Positions 36,030-44,720 of a stretch of DNA of 64,000 nt are shown here, piece after piece; within the stretch, counting starts at the first letter, position 1; each line of letters begins with the position of its first letter. The DNA is from an uncultured Oscillospiraceae bacterium (lineage in GTDB: Bacteria; Bacillota; Clostridia; Oscillospirales; Ruminococcaceae). The stretch covers positions 62,001 through 126,000 of the forward strand of contig CAKSEY010000006.1 of assembly GCA_934448295.1 (NCBI GenBank), written 5' to 3'. Both the position numbers and the translations under genes were made by a program. The notes beneath the pieces were generated by a model, which was given only the letters and a program-made list of their open reading frames with translations, did not search any database and had not been told where the DNA came from.

Positions 36030-36623
36030 ATGTCAGTTAACTTACAGAAAGGTCAGAAGGTTGACCTCACAAAAGGCAATTCTGGCTTAAAGACGATACT
36101 TGTAGGACTTGGCTGGGACGAAGCTCCGAGGAAGTTCTCGCTTTTCTCAAAGCACGAGGATATAGACTGTGACGCGTCCGCGTTCCTGATAAACGCGCAG
36201 ACGGGCAAGCTGAACGGCCCGATCGACGTGGTATATTTCGGAAACCTGACCCACAGGAGCGGCGCAGTCCACCACATGGGCGACAACCTGACCGGCGCGG
36301 GCGACGGCGACGACGAGCAGATACTCGTGGAGCTGCCGAAGCTGGGCACGGAGTATTCCAAGATAGTTTTTGTGGTGAACATTTATCAGGCGCTCCAGCG
36401 CAAGCAGCATTTCGGCATGATAAAGAACGCGTTCATACGCCTTGTTGACGCAGACAAGGGCGTGGAGCTGTGCAAGTATGATCTCTCGGAGAACTACGAC
36501 GGCAAGACGGCGATGATCTTCGGCGAGATATATCTCTACAACGGCGAGTGGAAGTTCAGCGCTATCGGCGAGCCCACGAATGACAACAGCATTTCTGAGC
36601 TTGCTGCAAGATATCAGCACTAA
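36030..36623 (+). CDS. TerD-family stress protein (stand-alone)
   Basis: 197 residues, cytoplasmic. TerD/TerE/TerZ fold: VNLQKGQKVDLTK at the start, VGLGWDEA, DCDASAFLIN, DNLTGAGDGDDEQI (the acidic calcium-binding stretch), then KIVFVVNIYQA and GEIYLYNGEWKFSAIGEP. TerD proteins bind Ca2+ and take part in tellurite, phage and envelope-stress resistance. This copy is about 9 kb upstream of the two TerD genes of the main Ter operon and has its own promoter. The family is usually encoded in clusters, so shared function with that operon is likely. Confidence 0.9.
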   Translation: MSVNLQKGQKVDLTKGNSGLKTILVGLGWDEAPRKFSLFSKHEDIDCDASAFLINAQTGKLNGPIDVVYFGNLTHRSGAVHHMGDNLTGAGDGDDEQILVELPKLGTEYSKIVFVVNIYQALQRKQHFGMIKNAFIRLVDADKGVELCKYDLSENYDGKTAMIFGEIYLYNGEWKFSAIGEPTNDNSISELAARYQH

Positions 36624-36648
36624 TATTTATTTACAGGAGGTATTCACC

Positions 36649-36783
36649 ATGACTAAGAAGCTCGTAATTATCGCAGGGATCATCGGACTGGCAGCGGCTG
36701 CCGCGGCAGGAGTTGCCTGGTTCCTCACAAGAAACAAGGCTATCGCAGAGTGCCTTGACTGTGAAGAGGACGACGAGATTTAA
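36649..36783 (+). CDS. Small single-pass membrane peptide
   Basis: 44 residues, from the ATG at 36649 with CAGGAGG 8 nt upstream. Lys-rich start (MTKKL), one hydrophobic helix (about 5-24), then an acidic Cys-containing tail (AECLDCEEDDEI). It is 25 nt after the TerD gene and likely co-transcribed. No family recognised; the acidic tail with two Cys could bind a metal (inference). Confidence 0.65.
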   Translation: MTKKLVIIAGIIGLAAAAAAGVAWFLTRNKAIAECLDCEEDDEI

Positions 36784-36797
36784 CAAAGTATCATCAT

Positions 36798-36903
36798 AAG
36801 ACTGCCGAGAAGCCCTCAGATTCTAGAAACCCGGGCTATGGCTAGGCTGTGTGCCTGCCATAGTCCGGAGTGACGACGAAGATGAGGGCTTATTGGCAGT
36901 CTT
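36798..36903 (+). ncRNA. Strongly folded RNA element of unknown class
   Basis: Nested stems: P1 AAGACTGCC/GGCAGTCTT (36798-36806 with 36895-36903), P2 AGCCCTCA/TGAGGGCT (36811-36818 with 36883-36890), P3 CCGGGCTATGGC/GCCATAGTCCGG (36831-36842 with 36857-36868), capped by AGGC/GCCT. A large asymmetric internal loop (36819-36830 against 36869-36882) separates P2 and P3 and may be a ligand or protein site. An intrinsic terminator follows at once, and the YbaK-like gene starts 55 nt later. This is the layout of a riboswitch or leader, but a 3' UTR structure of the TerD transcript is equally possible. No known class could be matched. Confidence 0.6.
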
Positions 36904-36931
36904 GCCCGGTGAACAGCCGGGCGGAATTTTT
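36904..36931 (+). terminator. Terminator directly after the folded RNA
   Basis: GCCCGG-TGAACAG-CCGGGC, then GGAATTTTTG. Its 5' arm GCCCGG is also complementary to CCGGGC at 36831-36836 in P3 of the RNA element, so an alternative fold could prevent the terminator. Confidence 0.8.
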
Positions 36932-36958
36932 GTTTACTTAAATTAAGCAGGAGTTATT

Positions 36959-37444
36959 ATGGCAAAGGAAAAAGAAGTAAAGACCAACGCAATGCGGATC
37001 CTGGACAGGATGAAGCTCCCCTACAAGGTTCATCTGTACGAGTGCGATGAATTCATAGACGGCGTGCACATCGCGAATCTCCTCGGGGAGAGCTGCGAAA
37101 GCTGCTTCAAGACCCTCGTTACGGTGGGAAAGAGCGGGAGCTACTACGTTTTCGCCCTCCCGGTGGACAAGGAGCTCGACATGAAGAAATGCGCCCGGGC
37201 AGTGGGGGAGAAGTCCCTGGAGATGGTGCACGTCAAGGACATAAACGCGGTCACGGGTTATATCCGCGGAGGGTGCACCCCCATCGGCATGAAGAAGCAG
37301 TACAAGACGGTCATACACAAGACGGCGCAGGATTTTGAGCGCGTTATAATCAGCGGCGGAAAGCTCGGCACCCAGCTTGAGCTGACCCCGGCTGACCTCG
37401 CGAAGTCCTGCAATGCGGTGTTTGAGGATATCGTCGCGGAGTAA
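36959..37444 (+). CDS. ybaK: Cys-tRNA(Pro)/Cys-tRNA(Cys) deacylase, YbaK/EbsC type
   Basis: 161 residues, cytoplasmic. YbaK hydrolyses Cys-tRNA(Pro), a frequent error of ProRS. Typical motifs are the N-terminal TNAMRILDRMKLPYKVHLYE, SCFKTLV with the conserved Lys, YYVFALPVDKELDMKK, and GYIRGGCTPIGMKK (the GGxxPxG substrate loop). Length is normal. A GGAG-like site (CAGGAG) lies 8 nt upstream. The gene is preceded by the folded RNA and its terminator, which may regulate it. Confidence 0.9.
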   Translation: MAKEKEVKTNAMRILDRMKLPYKVHLYECDEFIDGVHIANLLGESCESCFKTLVTVGKSGSYYVFALPVDKELDMKKCARAVGEKSLEMVHVKDINAVTGYIRGGCTPIGMKKQYKTVIHKTAQDFERVIISGGKLGTQLELTPADLAKSCNAVFEDIVAE

Positions 37445-37499
37445 TTCCTCCGTTGGGGGCACGTCATGGTTTCCGTTTTGGGAATCGTGGGATCGAACG

Positions 37500-37690
37500 C
37501 ATATATCCGTAGGGGAGGGGCTTGCCCCTCCCGCACTTATATGCGCGGCGTCCGTGCCGCGCTTGGGTGCGTGGGGACAATCGTCCTGATTGCCCCTCCC
37601 GCACTTATATGCGCGGCGTCCGTGCCGTGCTTGGGTGCGTGTGGGCAAACATCGTGCTTGTACCTCCCGGCATTATTAAATGAAGCGCAG
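37500..37690. repeat. Palindrome copy 4 and degenerate half copies
   Basis: A full palindrome at 37510-37530 is followed by two near-identical roughly 78-bp units beginning TGCCCCTCCCGCACTTATATGC and containing GGCGTCCGTGCCG, near 37522 and 37590, then a degenerate half copy at 37663. A third such unit lies at 38057-38145. This is the first part of an 876-nt gene-free stretch. Confidence 0.75.
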
Positions 37691-37694
37691 AATT

Positions 37695-38023
37695 TCCGGG
37701 AGGGGCAAGCCCCTCCCTTACGTTCTCGGTTGTTCCTTCCGAAACAGTCCACCGGACTGTTTCAGAGGGCAGGGGAGATTAAGACTATAACGCGCTTGGT
37801 GGGGGAAAACTCTTGTTTTCCCCCACACCCCTTTAGCGCTTTTGGGTGGGAGTTATAACGCGCTGGAAAGTGGCAAACGTGACAAGGAGTTACTTGGTGA
37901 GGGGAGTTTCGCCGCTGAGGCGGCGACAAGGGCTCTGCCCTTGACCCGCGAGGGGGGGCGCCCCCTCGACCGCGAGTAAACGCCGTTGCTCTGATTTTAT
38001 AGGTGATACGGTAACCGGAATAC
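37695..38023. repeat. Long mosaic repeat element, copy A
   Basis: About 330 bp made of a chain of palindromes: GGGAGGGGCAAGCCCCTCCC (37698), AAACAGTCC-ACC-GGACTGTTT (37742), GTGGGGGAAAA...TTTTCCCCCAC (37799), CGCCGCTGAGGCGGCG, AAGGGCTCTGCCCTT, ending near GATACGGTAACCGG. The same order recurs at 50091-50396. Copy A has an extra GAGGGGGGCGCCCCCTC palindrome near 37950 that is absent from copy B. No protein is encoded. Confidence 0.85.
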
Positions 38024-38040
38024 GCGCTGAAACACGAACC

Positions 38041-38145
38041 GTAGGGGAGGGGCTTGCCCCTCCCGCACTTATATGCGCGGCGTCCATGCCGCGCTTTGGC
38101 GAGTGTGGGCAATCGTCCTGATTGCCCCTCCCGCACTTTAACGCC
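38041..38145. repeat. GGGGAGGGGC palindrome, copy 6, and half copy
   Basis: Palindrome at 38044-38064, then the GGCGTCCATGCCG unit and a half copy TGCCCCTCCCGCACTT at about 38124-38139. Ends just before the Ter operon promoter. Confidence 0.75.
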
Positions 38146-38174
38146 CCCATTTTAAGAACTTGACATAATCCATA

Positions 38175-38203
38175 TTGACAACGCACAGTTTTTCGGGTAT
38201 AAT
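38175..38203 (+). promoter_or_regulatory. Consensus promoter of the Ter operon
   Basis: TTGACA (38175-38180), 17 bp, TATAAT (38198-38203). The 5' UTR would be about 110 nt. There is also a TTGACA at 38160-38165, 15 bp upstream, without its own -10. Confidence 0.9.
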
Positions 38204-38320
38204 TAACAGTAAGCTGGCAAAGAATCGCCTGCTTACTAGAAAAGATTTCCAGAAAGCCGACCCGGCGCTAAGCGCAAGGGAACGACGCAGAATTACGGCA
38301 ATACTACGGAGGGTAATATT

Positions 38321-38962
38321 ATGTCCGATTATATCAGAAGGTTACCTGTTTACCTGCTTCTGGACTGCTCCGGCTCCATGTCCGGCGAGCCCATCGAGGC
38401 GGTACGGCAGGGCATCAAGGCTTTGCTGACGGAGCTCAAGGGCGACCCGCAGGCTCTCGAGACCGCCTGCCTTTCAGTAATAACATTCAACAGCACCGCG
38501 CGGCAGATATCCCCGCTGACCGAGCTCATGCTCTTCAAGGAGCCGGAGCTCACCGCAGGCGGAGCCACCGCGCTCGGCGGCGCGCTGTGCGTCCTCGCGG
38601 ACTGCATAAAGAACGAGGTGCGCACCTCCACCGCCACCCAGAAGGGCGACTGGAAGCCGCTGGTGTTCCTCCTCACGGACGGAGCCCCCACGGATAACCT
38701 CGACGACGGAATAGACGCGCTGAAGCAGGTTTCCTACGGCAACATCATCGCCTGCGCGGCGGGAGCCAACGCGAACACCAACACGCTCCGCAAGATAACC
38801 AACAACGTCCTGATGATGAACAACCTCACGGCGGGAGACCTTGCGGCGTTCTTCGCATGGGTTTCAAGTTCGGTCAAGGCTTCCTCCAAGAGCATTGACG
38901 CAAAGCCCGGAGAGGCTGTGCAGCTCCCGCCTCCTCCCCAGGGATTCGTCATCGTGCCCTGA
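38321..38962 (+). CDS. terY: TerY-like von Willebrand factor A protein
   Basis: 213 residues, cytoplasmic. vWA fold with an intact metal site: DCSGSMS at 15-21, the Thr loop in AGGATALGG and the Asp in LLTDGAPTD. No signal or membrane segment. In TerY-P modules this protein works with a PP2C phosphatase and a kinase-like protein, which are exactly the next two genes. GGAGGG precedes the ATG. First gene of the operon. The Pro-rich tail (QLPPPPQGFVIVP) may bind a partner. Confidence 0.88.
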   Translation: MSDYIRRLPVYLLLDCSGSMSGEPIEAVRQGIKALLTELKGDPQALETACLSVITFNSTARQISPLTELMLFKEPELTAGGATALGGALCVLADCIKNEVRTSTATQKGDWKPLVFLLTDGAPTDNLDDGIDALKQVSYGNIIACAAGANANTNTLRKITNNVLMMNNLTAGDLAAFFAWVSSSVKASSKSIDAKPGEAVQLPPPPQGFVIVP

Positions 38963-38973
38963 CGGAGTGAGCC

Positions 38974-40239
38974 ATGGACAATGAGATAAAGGATACCGCG
39001 GTGTTCTCGCCGGAGGCTGCGCAGTCCGTGCCGCTGGAGGTGTCGGAGAAAAAGCTCTCCGACTCGGACGTTATGCAGCACACCGCCGGGATATGGCGCT
39101 ACCGCACCGTTATCGAGGACGGCACGGAGCTCCACACCGAGTACCACAGCAAATACGCGCGGGAATGCGGCTGCGAGATCATCGGGGCGCGCGCCCGGGG
39201 AAAGAAGCACAAGCACGAGGGCAGCAACTGCGATGACTGGTTCGAGACCGGCTCGGCGGCGGGCTGCGTTATCGCCGTTGTGGCGGACGGAGCCGGCTCC
39301 AGACCGCTTTCCCGCATAGGCGCAAGGGTCGCCTGCTCGGCGGCGGTGGATTTCCTGAAAGAAAAGCTTTCGGCGCTGATGGAAGGCTCCCCGGAGATAA
39401 AGCGGCAGCTTTCCTCCGAGATAGGCGGTCAGGAATTCATGGCGGCGTGCGGCGTTATGGCTCCGCTGATAAGGGATTCCGCCCGGGCGGCATATGGCGC
39501 GGTGGTTAAGAAGCACTCCGCGCTGGAAAGCGACCCGGTATATGCAAAGGCGCTGGGCAGGGCTCCGGCAGTGGGAGACCTCGGCTCGACATTCCTTGCG
39601 GCTGTGGCTGTTCCGCTGGAGATAGACGGCGAAAGGCAGACCTTCGTTATGTCCGTGCAGATAGGCGACGGCTGTATCTGTGCGATAGACAGCAGGGCTG
39701 ACAGTGGGAGCTGTTTCCGGCTTCTGGGAGAAGCTGACAGCGGCGCGTATTCCGGCGAAACAGAGTTCCTGACGGAGAAAACGGTTTCCGACGGCGCTAT
39801 TGCAGGAAAAACCCGCATAAGCCGCGGAAAGTCAGACATATTAATGCTGATGAGCGACGGCGTTGCGGACGATTATTTCCCGGCGCAGCCCATGATGAAG
39901 CGGCTTTACCTGGACCTCTGCCTTAACGGGATACTCCCGATGGAGGGCGAATGCGGCGAGCCGCAGCCTCCGGAGCCGGTGAAGTACCCGTCGGTCACCC
40001 CAGAGCAGCGCCCGGTGGCGCTCCAGTATGCGAAGCAGTTAATGCGGGACGGCTCAGACGAAGCGATGAACGAGCTATGGGAGCGGCGCGGGGAGCTGAA
40101 ACCCCATTCGCTGGAGGCTTACGGCATATCCCTGGGCAGACAGCCGCAGGACAGACTCCTCGCATGGCTGGATAACTACAACGAGCGCGGAAGCTTTGAC
40201 GACCGCACGCTGGTGGTGCTCCGACTGAACGCTGAGTAA
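38974..40239 (+). CDS. PP2C-family protein phosphatase of the TerY-P triad
   Basis: 421 residues, cytoplasmic. The metal-binding Asp residues of PP2C are present: SNCDDWF, VVADGAGSRPLSRIGARVA, QIGDGCI and LMSDGVADDYF. An N-terminal stretch of about 60 residues and a C-terminal part of about 100 lie outside the catalytic core. In the Ter network PP2C is thought to act against the partner kinase on vWA or TerD-type proteins (family knowledge from comparative genomics). It starts 11 nt after terY with a GGAG site, and is followed by the kinase-like gene. Confidence 0.88.
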   Translation: MDNEIKDTAVFSPEAAQSVPLEVSEKKLSDSDVMQHTAGIWRYRTVIEDGTELHTEYHSKYARECGCEIIGARARGKKHKHEGSNCDDWFETGSAAGCVIAVVADGAGSRPLSRIGARVACSAAVDFLKEKLSALMEGSPEIKRQLSSEIGGQEFMAACGVMAPLIRDSARAAYGAVVKKHSALESDPVYAKALGRAPAVGDLGSTFLAAVAVPLEIDGERQTFVMSVQIGDGCICAIDSRADSGSCFRLLGEADSGAYSGETEFLTEKTVSDGAIAGKTRISRGKSDILMLMSDGVADDYFPAQPMMKRLYLDLCLNGILPMEGECGEPQPPEPVKYPSVTPEQRPVALQYAKQLMRDGSDEAMNELWERRGELKPHSLEAYGISLGRQPQDRLLAWLDNYNERGSFDDRTLVVLRLNAE

Positions 40240-40340
40240 TATATCCACGCAGGAATACGGGGAGTTTATCTATATTCCGACGCGATTCGGAAAATAAAGG
40301 CGAATTATAACAGACAGTATATACGAAAGGGTACCGGAAC

Positions 40341-41819
40341 ATGAACAGCGGTCAGATAGTGACTGCGGTGCTTGAAAACGGCGGGACGATAGATTTCGTC
40401 CTGGACGCGAACGCACCGAGGGGCGGCATGAAGCACACCTACTTCACGCCGGACAGAAAATACGCCGTGCAGTTCTTCAACGACCCGGCGGACGGCAGAA
40501 ATCCGAATATACAGGATCGCATACGCTCCATCGTGGGGATATACAACCCCACGCTTTCGGAGCAGGACGGCGGCGCGCTGGGCAACACGGAAAAGACGGC
40601 GGAGTACTTCCGCAGCCGCTTCTGCTGGCCTGTCGCGATAGTTAAAAGCCCGGAATTCGGCATAGTCTGTCCGACCTATCCGCAGAAGTTCTTTTTCGGG
40701 GAGGGCGCGGCGACGCACGGGCTGAATCTCCGGGGAAAGGACAAGAAAAGCAGCTGGTTCACCGGAAGAATGCGCAAGTACATCTCTCCCGGCGAAAAGG
40801 GCGACCTGCGCACCATGCTGGGCGCCGCGATATGCCTTTCAAGGAGCGTCCGGCGAATGCACCAGGCGGGGCTTGCGCACTCCGACCTGTCCTGCAACAA
40901 CGTGCTGATAGACCCGCAGACGGGCAGCACGGTGGTGATAGACATAGACTCGCTGGTGGTGCCGGGGAAATATCCCCCGGAGGTCTGCGGGACTTCCGGA
41001 TATATTGCGCCGGAGGTGCTCGCCACGCTGGAGTACGACCCGGGCGACCCGCGCCGCAGGCTTCCGTGCGTTACCACCGACCTGCACGCGCTGCCGGTGC
41101 TGATTTACGAATACCTCTTTTTCAGGCACCCGTTAAAGGGACCTAAGATACACAGCGCAAGCTCCGCGGAGGAGGACGACTTCCTCGCGATGGGCAGCGA
41201 GGCGCTGTTCATAGAAGATCCAGGCGACAGGAGCAACCGCCCGCCCGACCTTGACGTGACGATACAGTCGCTGTCAAGGGGGCTGGAGCGGCTGTTCCTG
41301 AGAGCGTTCGTGGACGGGCTTCACGACCCGGCGCAGCGCCCCACGGCAATGGAGTGGGAGCGCGAGCTCCTGCGGGCGTGGGACAGGCTGGCGCGGTGCG
41401 AGAATCCCGGCTGCGAAAAGAAGTGGTTCATTCTCAGGGACGAGAACGAACCGGTGTGCCCCTACTGCCATACGCGATTAAGGGAGCGGGTCATAAGGCT
41501 CAGCTTCAAGAGCGGAATGAGGGGCAGAGCCGGCGTGTACAGGGACTGCGGCGAGGTCATAGCCTATGACGGCATGCCGCTGTACGACTGGCACGTCTGG
41601 TCGAATATCCATAACGATGAAAAGGCGGGCACCGATATGCGGGCTTACATCTGTCGGCATAACGGAATGTGGCTGCTCGTCAACCACGGTATTGAGGGAA
41701 TGACCTCCCCGACCGGAAGGCTTGTCCCGAAGGGGCAGGCAGTGGAGCTCAGGGACGGCGCGGTGTTCCGCATGACAGACCGGGAAAACGGCCTGCTGTG
41801 CGAGGTAGCGGTGCATTAG
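40341..41819 (+). CDS. Kinase-like protein with zinc ribbon (TerY-P triad)
   Basis: 492 residues. Residues about 20-330 are a protein-kinase-like domain: catalytic loop HSDLSCNNVLID (Asp182, Asn187), the DFG position as DID (Asp201), and GTSGYIAPEVL. The usual beta-3 Lys is apparently Gln (YAVQFF, about 44), so activity may be weak, or another Lys may serve. Residues about 353-385 form a CxxxxC...CPYC zinc ribbon, and the last 100 residues look like a beta-rich, FHA-like domain. Third member of the vWA-PP2C-kinase triad. A repeat-free 100-nt gap precedes it, with GAAAGGG as the ribosome site. Confidence 0.8.
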   Translation: MNSGQIVTAVLENGGTIDFVLDANAPRGGMKHTYFTPDRKYAVQFFNDPADGRNPNIQDRIRSIVGIYNPTLSEQDGGALGNTEKTAEYFRSRFCWPVAIVKSPEFGIVCPTYPQKFFFGEGAATHGLNLRGKDKKSSWFTGRMRKYISPGEKGDLRTMLGAAICLSRSVRRMHQAGLAHSDLSCNNVLIDPQTGSTVVIDIDSLVVPGKYPPEVCGTSGYIAPEVLATLEYDPGDPRRRLPCVTTDLHALPVLIYEYLFFRHPLKGPKIHSASSAEEDDFLAMGSEALFIEDPGDRSNRPPDLDVTIQSLSRGLERLFLRAFVDGLHDPAQRPTAMEWERELLRAWDRLARCENPGCEKKWFILRDENEPVCPYCHTRLRERVIRLSFKSGMRGRAGVYRDCGEVIAYDGMPLYDWHVWSNIHNDEKAGTDMRAYICRHNGMWLLVNHGIEGMTSPTGRLVPKGQAVELRDGAVFRMTDRENGLLCEVAVH

Positions 41820-41845
41820 TCCCGGCTTAAAAAGGAGAGAAGAAC

Positions 41846-44596
41846 ATGAAGAATTTTGGCTTAACAGACAGCCAGGCTGAGGAGTCCCGGAAGAAATACG
41901 GCGACAACAGCATGACAGAGCAGGCCTCCGAGAGCTTCTGGGATAAGCTCAAAAGCAACCTCGGCGACCCCATGATAAAGATACTCCTGGTGGCGCTCGG
42001 CGTGAACGTCCTGCTGTGGATACTGGGTCTTGTTGGAGTTATCAAGAACGGCGCTCCCGAGTGGTACGAGCCGCTTGGTATCCTTATCGCGATAATGCTG
42101 GCAACGCTGGTTTCCACCATATCCGAGTACAACAACGAGAACGCGTTCCAGAAGCTCCAGGAGGAGGCCTCGCGCATAATGTGCAAGGTCTACCGCAACG
42201 GCGACATCACCGAGGTGGCTATAAACGACATTGTTGTCGGGGACGCTATCCTGCTCCAGTCCGGCGATAAGATACCCGCAGACGGAATAATCATCGACGG
42301 CGACATCAAGGTCGACCAGTCCGTGCTCAACGGCGAGAGCCGCGAGGCAAAGAAGGAAGCCATTCCCGAGGGCTGGAAGGATACCGACGAGAACATCAAT
42401 TTCGACAACGAGCACAAGGTTTTCCGCGGAGCGGTGGTATGTTCCGGCAACGCGGTGATGCAGGTAACGGTGGTCGGCGACAAGTCCGTTTACGGCAAAA
42501 TAGCAAGCGAGCTCCAGACCGACGACGACCGCGAAACTCCGCTCAAGGTCAAGCTCGGCAAGCTTGCGGACGGAATTTCCAAGTTCGGCTATATCGGCGG
42601 TATCGCGATAGCAGTCGCAATGCTGTTCAAGACCATTTTCATGGACACCGGATTCGACCCGGCGGCGTTCTTCATGGCGGACGGAGTATTCCAGTGGCTG
42701 CCTCTCGTTGAGGCGCTCATAAATGCGGTAATGCTGGCGGTCATCATCATAGTAATGGCTGTCCCGGAGGGACTTCCGCTGATGATAGCGATAGTTTCCG
42801 CGCAGAACATGGGCAAAATGCTCAAGGACAACGTCCTTGTAAGAAAGGTAGCCGGAATTGAGACCGCAGGTTCCCTGAACATTCTGTTCTCCGATAAGAC
42901 GGGCACCATCACCAAGGGCAAGCTGGAGGCTGTTTCGTTCATCACCGGCGACGTTCAGGAGTTCAAGGGCATAAACGAGCTTGGAAGCGGGCTTCACGAT
43001 ATGCTGTCCCTTTCCATTCAGCACAACACGCTGTCCATGGTAAGCGGCGAGGGGAGCGGGCGCAGGGTGATAGGCGGCAACGCCACCGAGCGCGCTATTC
43101 TCGGCTTTGACATCGACGGCGCAAAGCAGGACGGTATAACAGCAGTTGGCAATATCCCGTTCAATTCCACAAACAAGTATTCCGCGACCCAGATAGACGG
43201 CGCAAAGAAGATAACGCTCATCAAGGGCGCACCGGAGAAGATACTCCAGCGCTGCGCGACATACTACGACCAGAACGGCGAAAAGCAGCCGTTTGATATG
43301 GGTAAGCTCAACGCGAAGATAGACGAGCTTGCGGGCCGCGCTATCCGCGTGCTTGCCATCGCCACCAGCGACGACGCGCTCGGCGGGGAGGCTCTGCCGG
43401 AGGGCAATAACTGGACCCTCGTAGGCGCTGTGGGAATCCGCGACGAGGTACGTCCGGAATCCGTCACCGCTATCCATGAGGTAAAGGGCGCGGGCGTGCA
43501 GGTGGTCATGATAACCGGCGACCGCCGGGAGACCGCAGTCGCCATCGCCAAGGACGCGGGGCTTCTCGAAAAGGAAAGCGACATCGTGCTGACCTCCGAC
43601 GAGCTGGCGCAGCTCTCCGACGAGGAGATAAAGCAGAAGCTCCCGAATATCCGCGTTATTGCAAGGGCGCTGCCCTCCGACAAGAGCCGTCTTGTTCGCC
43701 TCGCGCAGGAGCTTGACCTGGTTGCGGGCATGACCGGCGACGGCGTAAACGACTCCCCGGCGCTGAAGAAGGCGGACGTCGGCTTCGCAATGGGCGGCGG
43801 AACGGAGGTCGCAAAGGAAGCCTCCGATATCGTAATTCTGGACGACAACTTCAACTCCATCGACAAGGCTATCCTTTACGGACGCACTATTTTCAACTCC
43901 ATCAGGAAGTTCATCATCTTCCAGCTCACCATAAACGTTGCGGCGGTTCTGATATCGTTCATCTGTCCGCTGCTCAACCTTGCTTCTCCGCTGAACGTTA
44001 TCCAGATACTGTGGGTAAACCTGGTAATGGATACGCTTGCGGCGCTTGCATTCGGCGGCGAACCGGCTCTCTCCAGGTTCATGAAGGAGAAGCCCAAGAA
44101 GAGAACAGAGCACATCATCAGCAAAAACATGATGAGCGAGATAATCGTCGGCGCAGGCTGGACGTTCATTCTCTCCGTCGTCATGCTGCTCCTCGGCGAG
44201 GAGATAGTTGACGCAAACGGCGTTGCAATGCTTGAATCCTGGGGCTGGCTCAGGTCGGGCGCGATCACGGGCGATTCGCATATCTACCTTACCACGGCGT
44301 ACTTCGCGTTCTTCATCTTCATTGCGGTGTTCAACGGCTTCAATGCAAGGACCGAGAAACTCAACCTCTTCGACAACCTTTCAAGGAACAAGGGCTTCCT
44401 TATGGTATTCGGGATAATCGCCGCCGTTCAGATAGCAATGACCTATATCGGTCTTGCCGTTCCGGCTGTGGGCGAGATACTCGGCTGCCACGGACTTAAC
44501 GGCACTGAGTGGCTGCTGGTTCTGGTGATGGCGATATCCATTATCCCGGTAGACCTCATAAGAAAGGCGATCGCAAAGGCGGTATCCGGCAAGTAA
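41846..44596 (+). CDS. Calcium-type P-type ATPase (P-II)
   Basis: A 916-residue membrane pump. Motifs in order: actuator TGE-like LNGESRE, VPEGLP in M4 (cation site), phosphorylation site DKTGT (Asp about 351), KGAPE, MITGDRRETAVAIAKDAG, and the hinge TGDGVNDSPALKKADVG. About ten membrane segments; a C-terminal cation-ATPase domain is present. The PEGLP motif fits Ca2+ export or uptake of the PMCA/SERCA group. Ca2+ pumps occur in Ter clusters, matching the Ca2+-binding TerD proteins next to it. AAAGGAG precedes the ATG. Confidence 0.92.
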   Translation: MKNFGLTDSQAEESRKKYGDNSMTEQASESFWDKLKSNLGDPMIKILLVALGVNVLLWILGLVGVIKNGAPEWYEPLGILIAIMLATLVSTISEYNNENAFQKLQEEASRIMCKVYRNGDITEVAINDIVVGDAILLQSGDKIPADGIIIDGDIKVDQSVLNGESREAKKEAIPEGWKDTDENINFDNEHKVFRGAVVCSGNAVMQVTVVGDKSVYGKIASELQTDDDRETPLKVKLGKLADGISKFGYIGGIAIAVAMLFKTIFMDTGFDPAAFFMADGVFQWLPLVEALINAVMLAVIIIVMAVPEGLPLMIAIVSAQNMGKMLKDNVLVRKVAGIETAGSLNILFSDKTGTITKGKLEAVSFITGDVQEFKGINELGSGLHDMLSLSIQHNTLSMVSGEGSGRRVIGGNATERAILGFDIDGAKQDGITAVGNIPFNSTNKYSATQIDGAKKITLIKGAPEKILQRCATYYDQNGEKQPFDMGKLNAKIDELAGRAIRVLAIATSDDALGGEALPEGNNWTLVGAVGIRDEVRPESVTAIHEVKGAGVQVVMITGDRRETAVAIAKDAGLLEKESDIVLTSDELAQLSDEEIKQKLPNIRVIARALPSDKSRLVRLAQELDLVAGMTGDGVNDSPALKKADVGFAMGGGTEVAKEASDIVILDDNFNSIDKAILYGRTIFNSIRKFIIFQLTINVAAVLISFICPLLNLASPLNVIQILWVNLVMDTLAALAFGGEPALSRFMKEKPKKRTEHIISKNMMSEIIVGAGWTFILSVVMLLLGEEIVDANGVAMLESWGWLRSGAITGDSHIYLTTAYFAFFIFIAVFNGFNARTEKLNLFDNLSRNKGFLMVFGIIAAVQIAMTYIGLAVPAVGEILGCHGLNGTEWLLVLVMAISIIPVDLIRKAIAKAVSGK

Positions 44597-44720
44597 ACTA
44601 ACCTGTGACTCCGGCGCTCAAGCGGCGCCGGGGATAGCACGGCGGCGCATTCCGCGCTGCTGAATATTCACTCCCGCAAAAGCGGGATACATTAATCTGA
44701 AATTCAAGGAGGAAATCAAA

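Noticed and set aside
36798..36903. T-box leader or tRNA-like element before the deacylase gene
   Set aside because: No T-box core (AGGGTGGNACCGCG-like) and no cloverleaf; the stems are nested, not multi-branched.
37466..37858. Open frames of 70-130 codons in the repeat-filled gap (37445-38320)
   Set aside because: They are made of palindromic repeat DNA, change with repeat copies and have no ribosome sites.
41861..44281. 806-codon open frame on the minus strand across the P-type ATPase
   Set aside because: It lies wholly antisense to a gene with all P-type ATPase motifs; GC-rich codons open the opposite frame. No ribosome site or domain seen.
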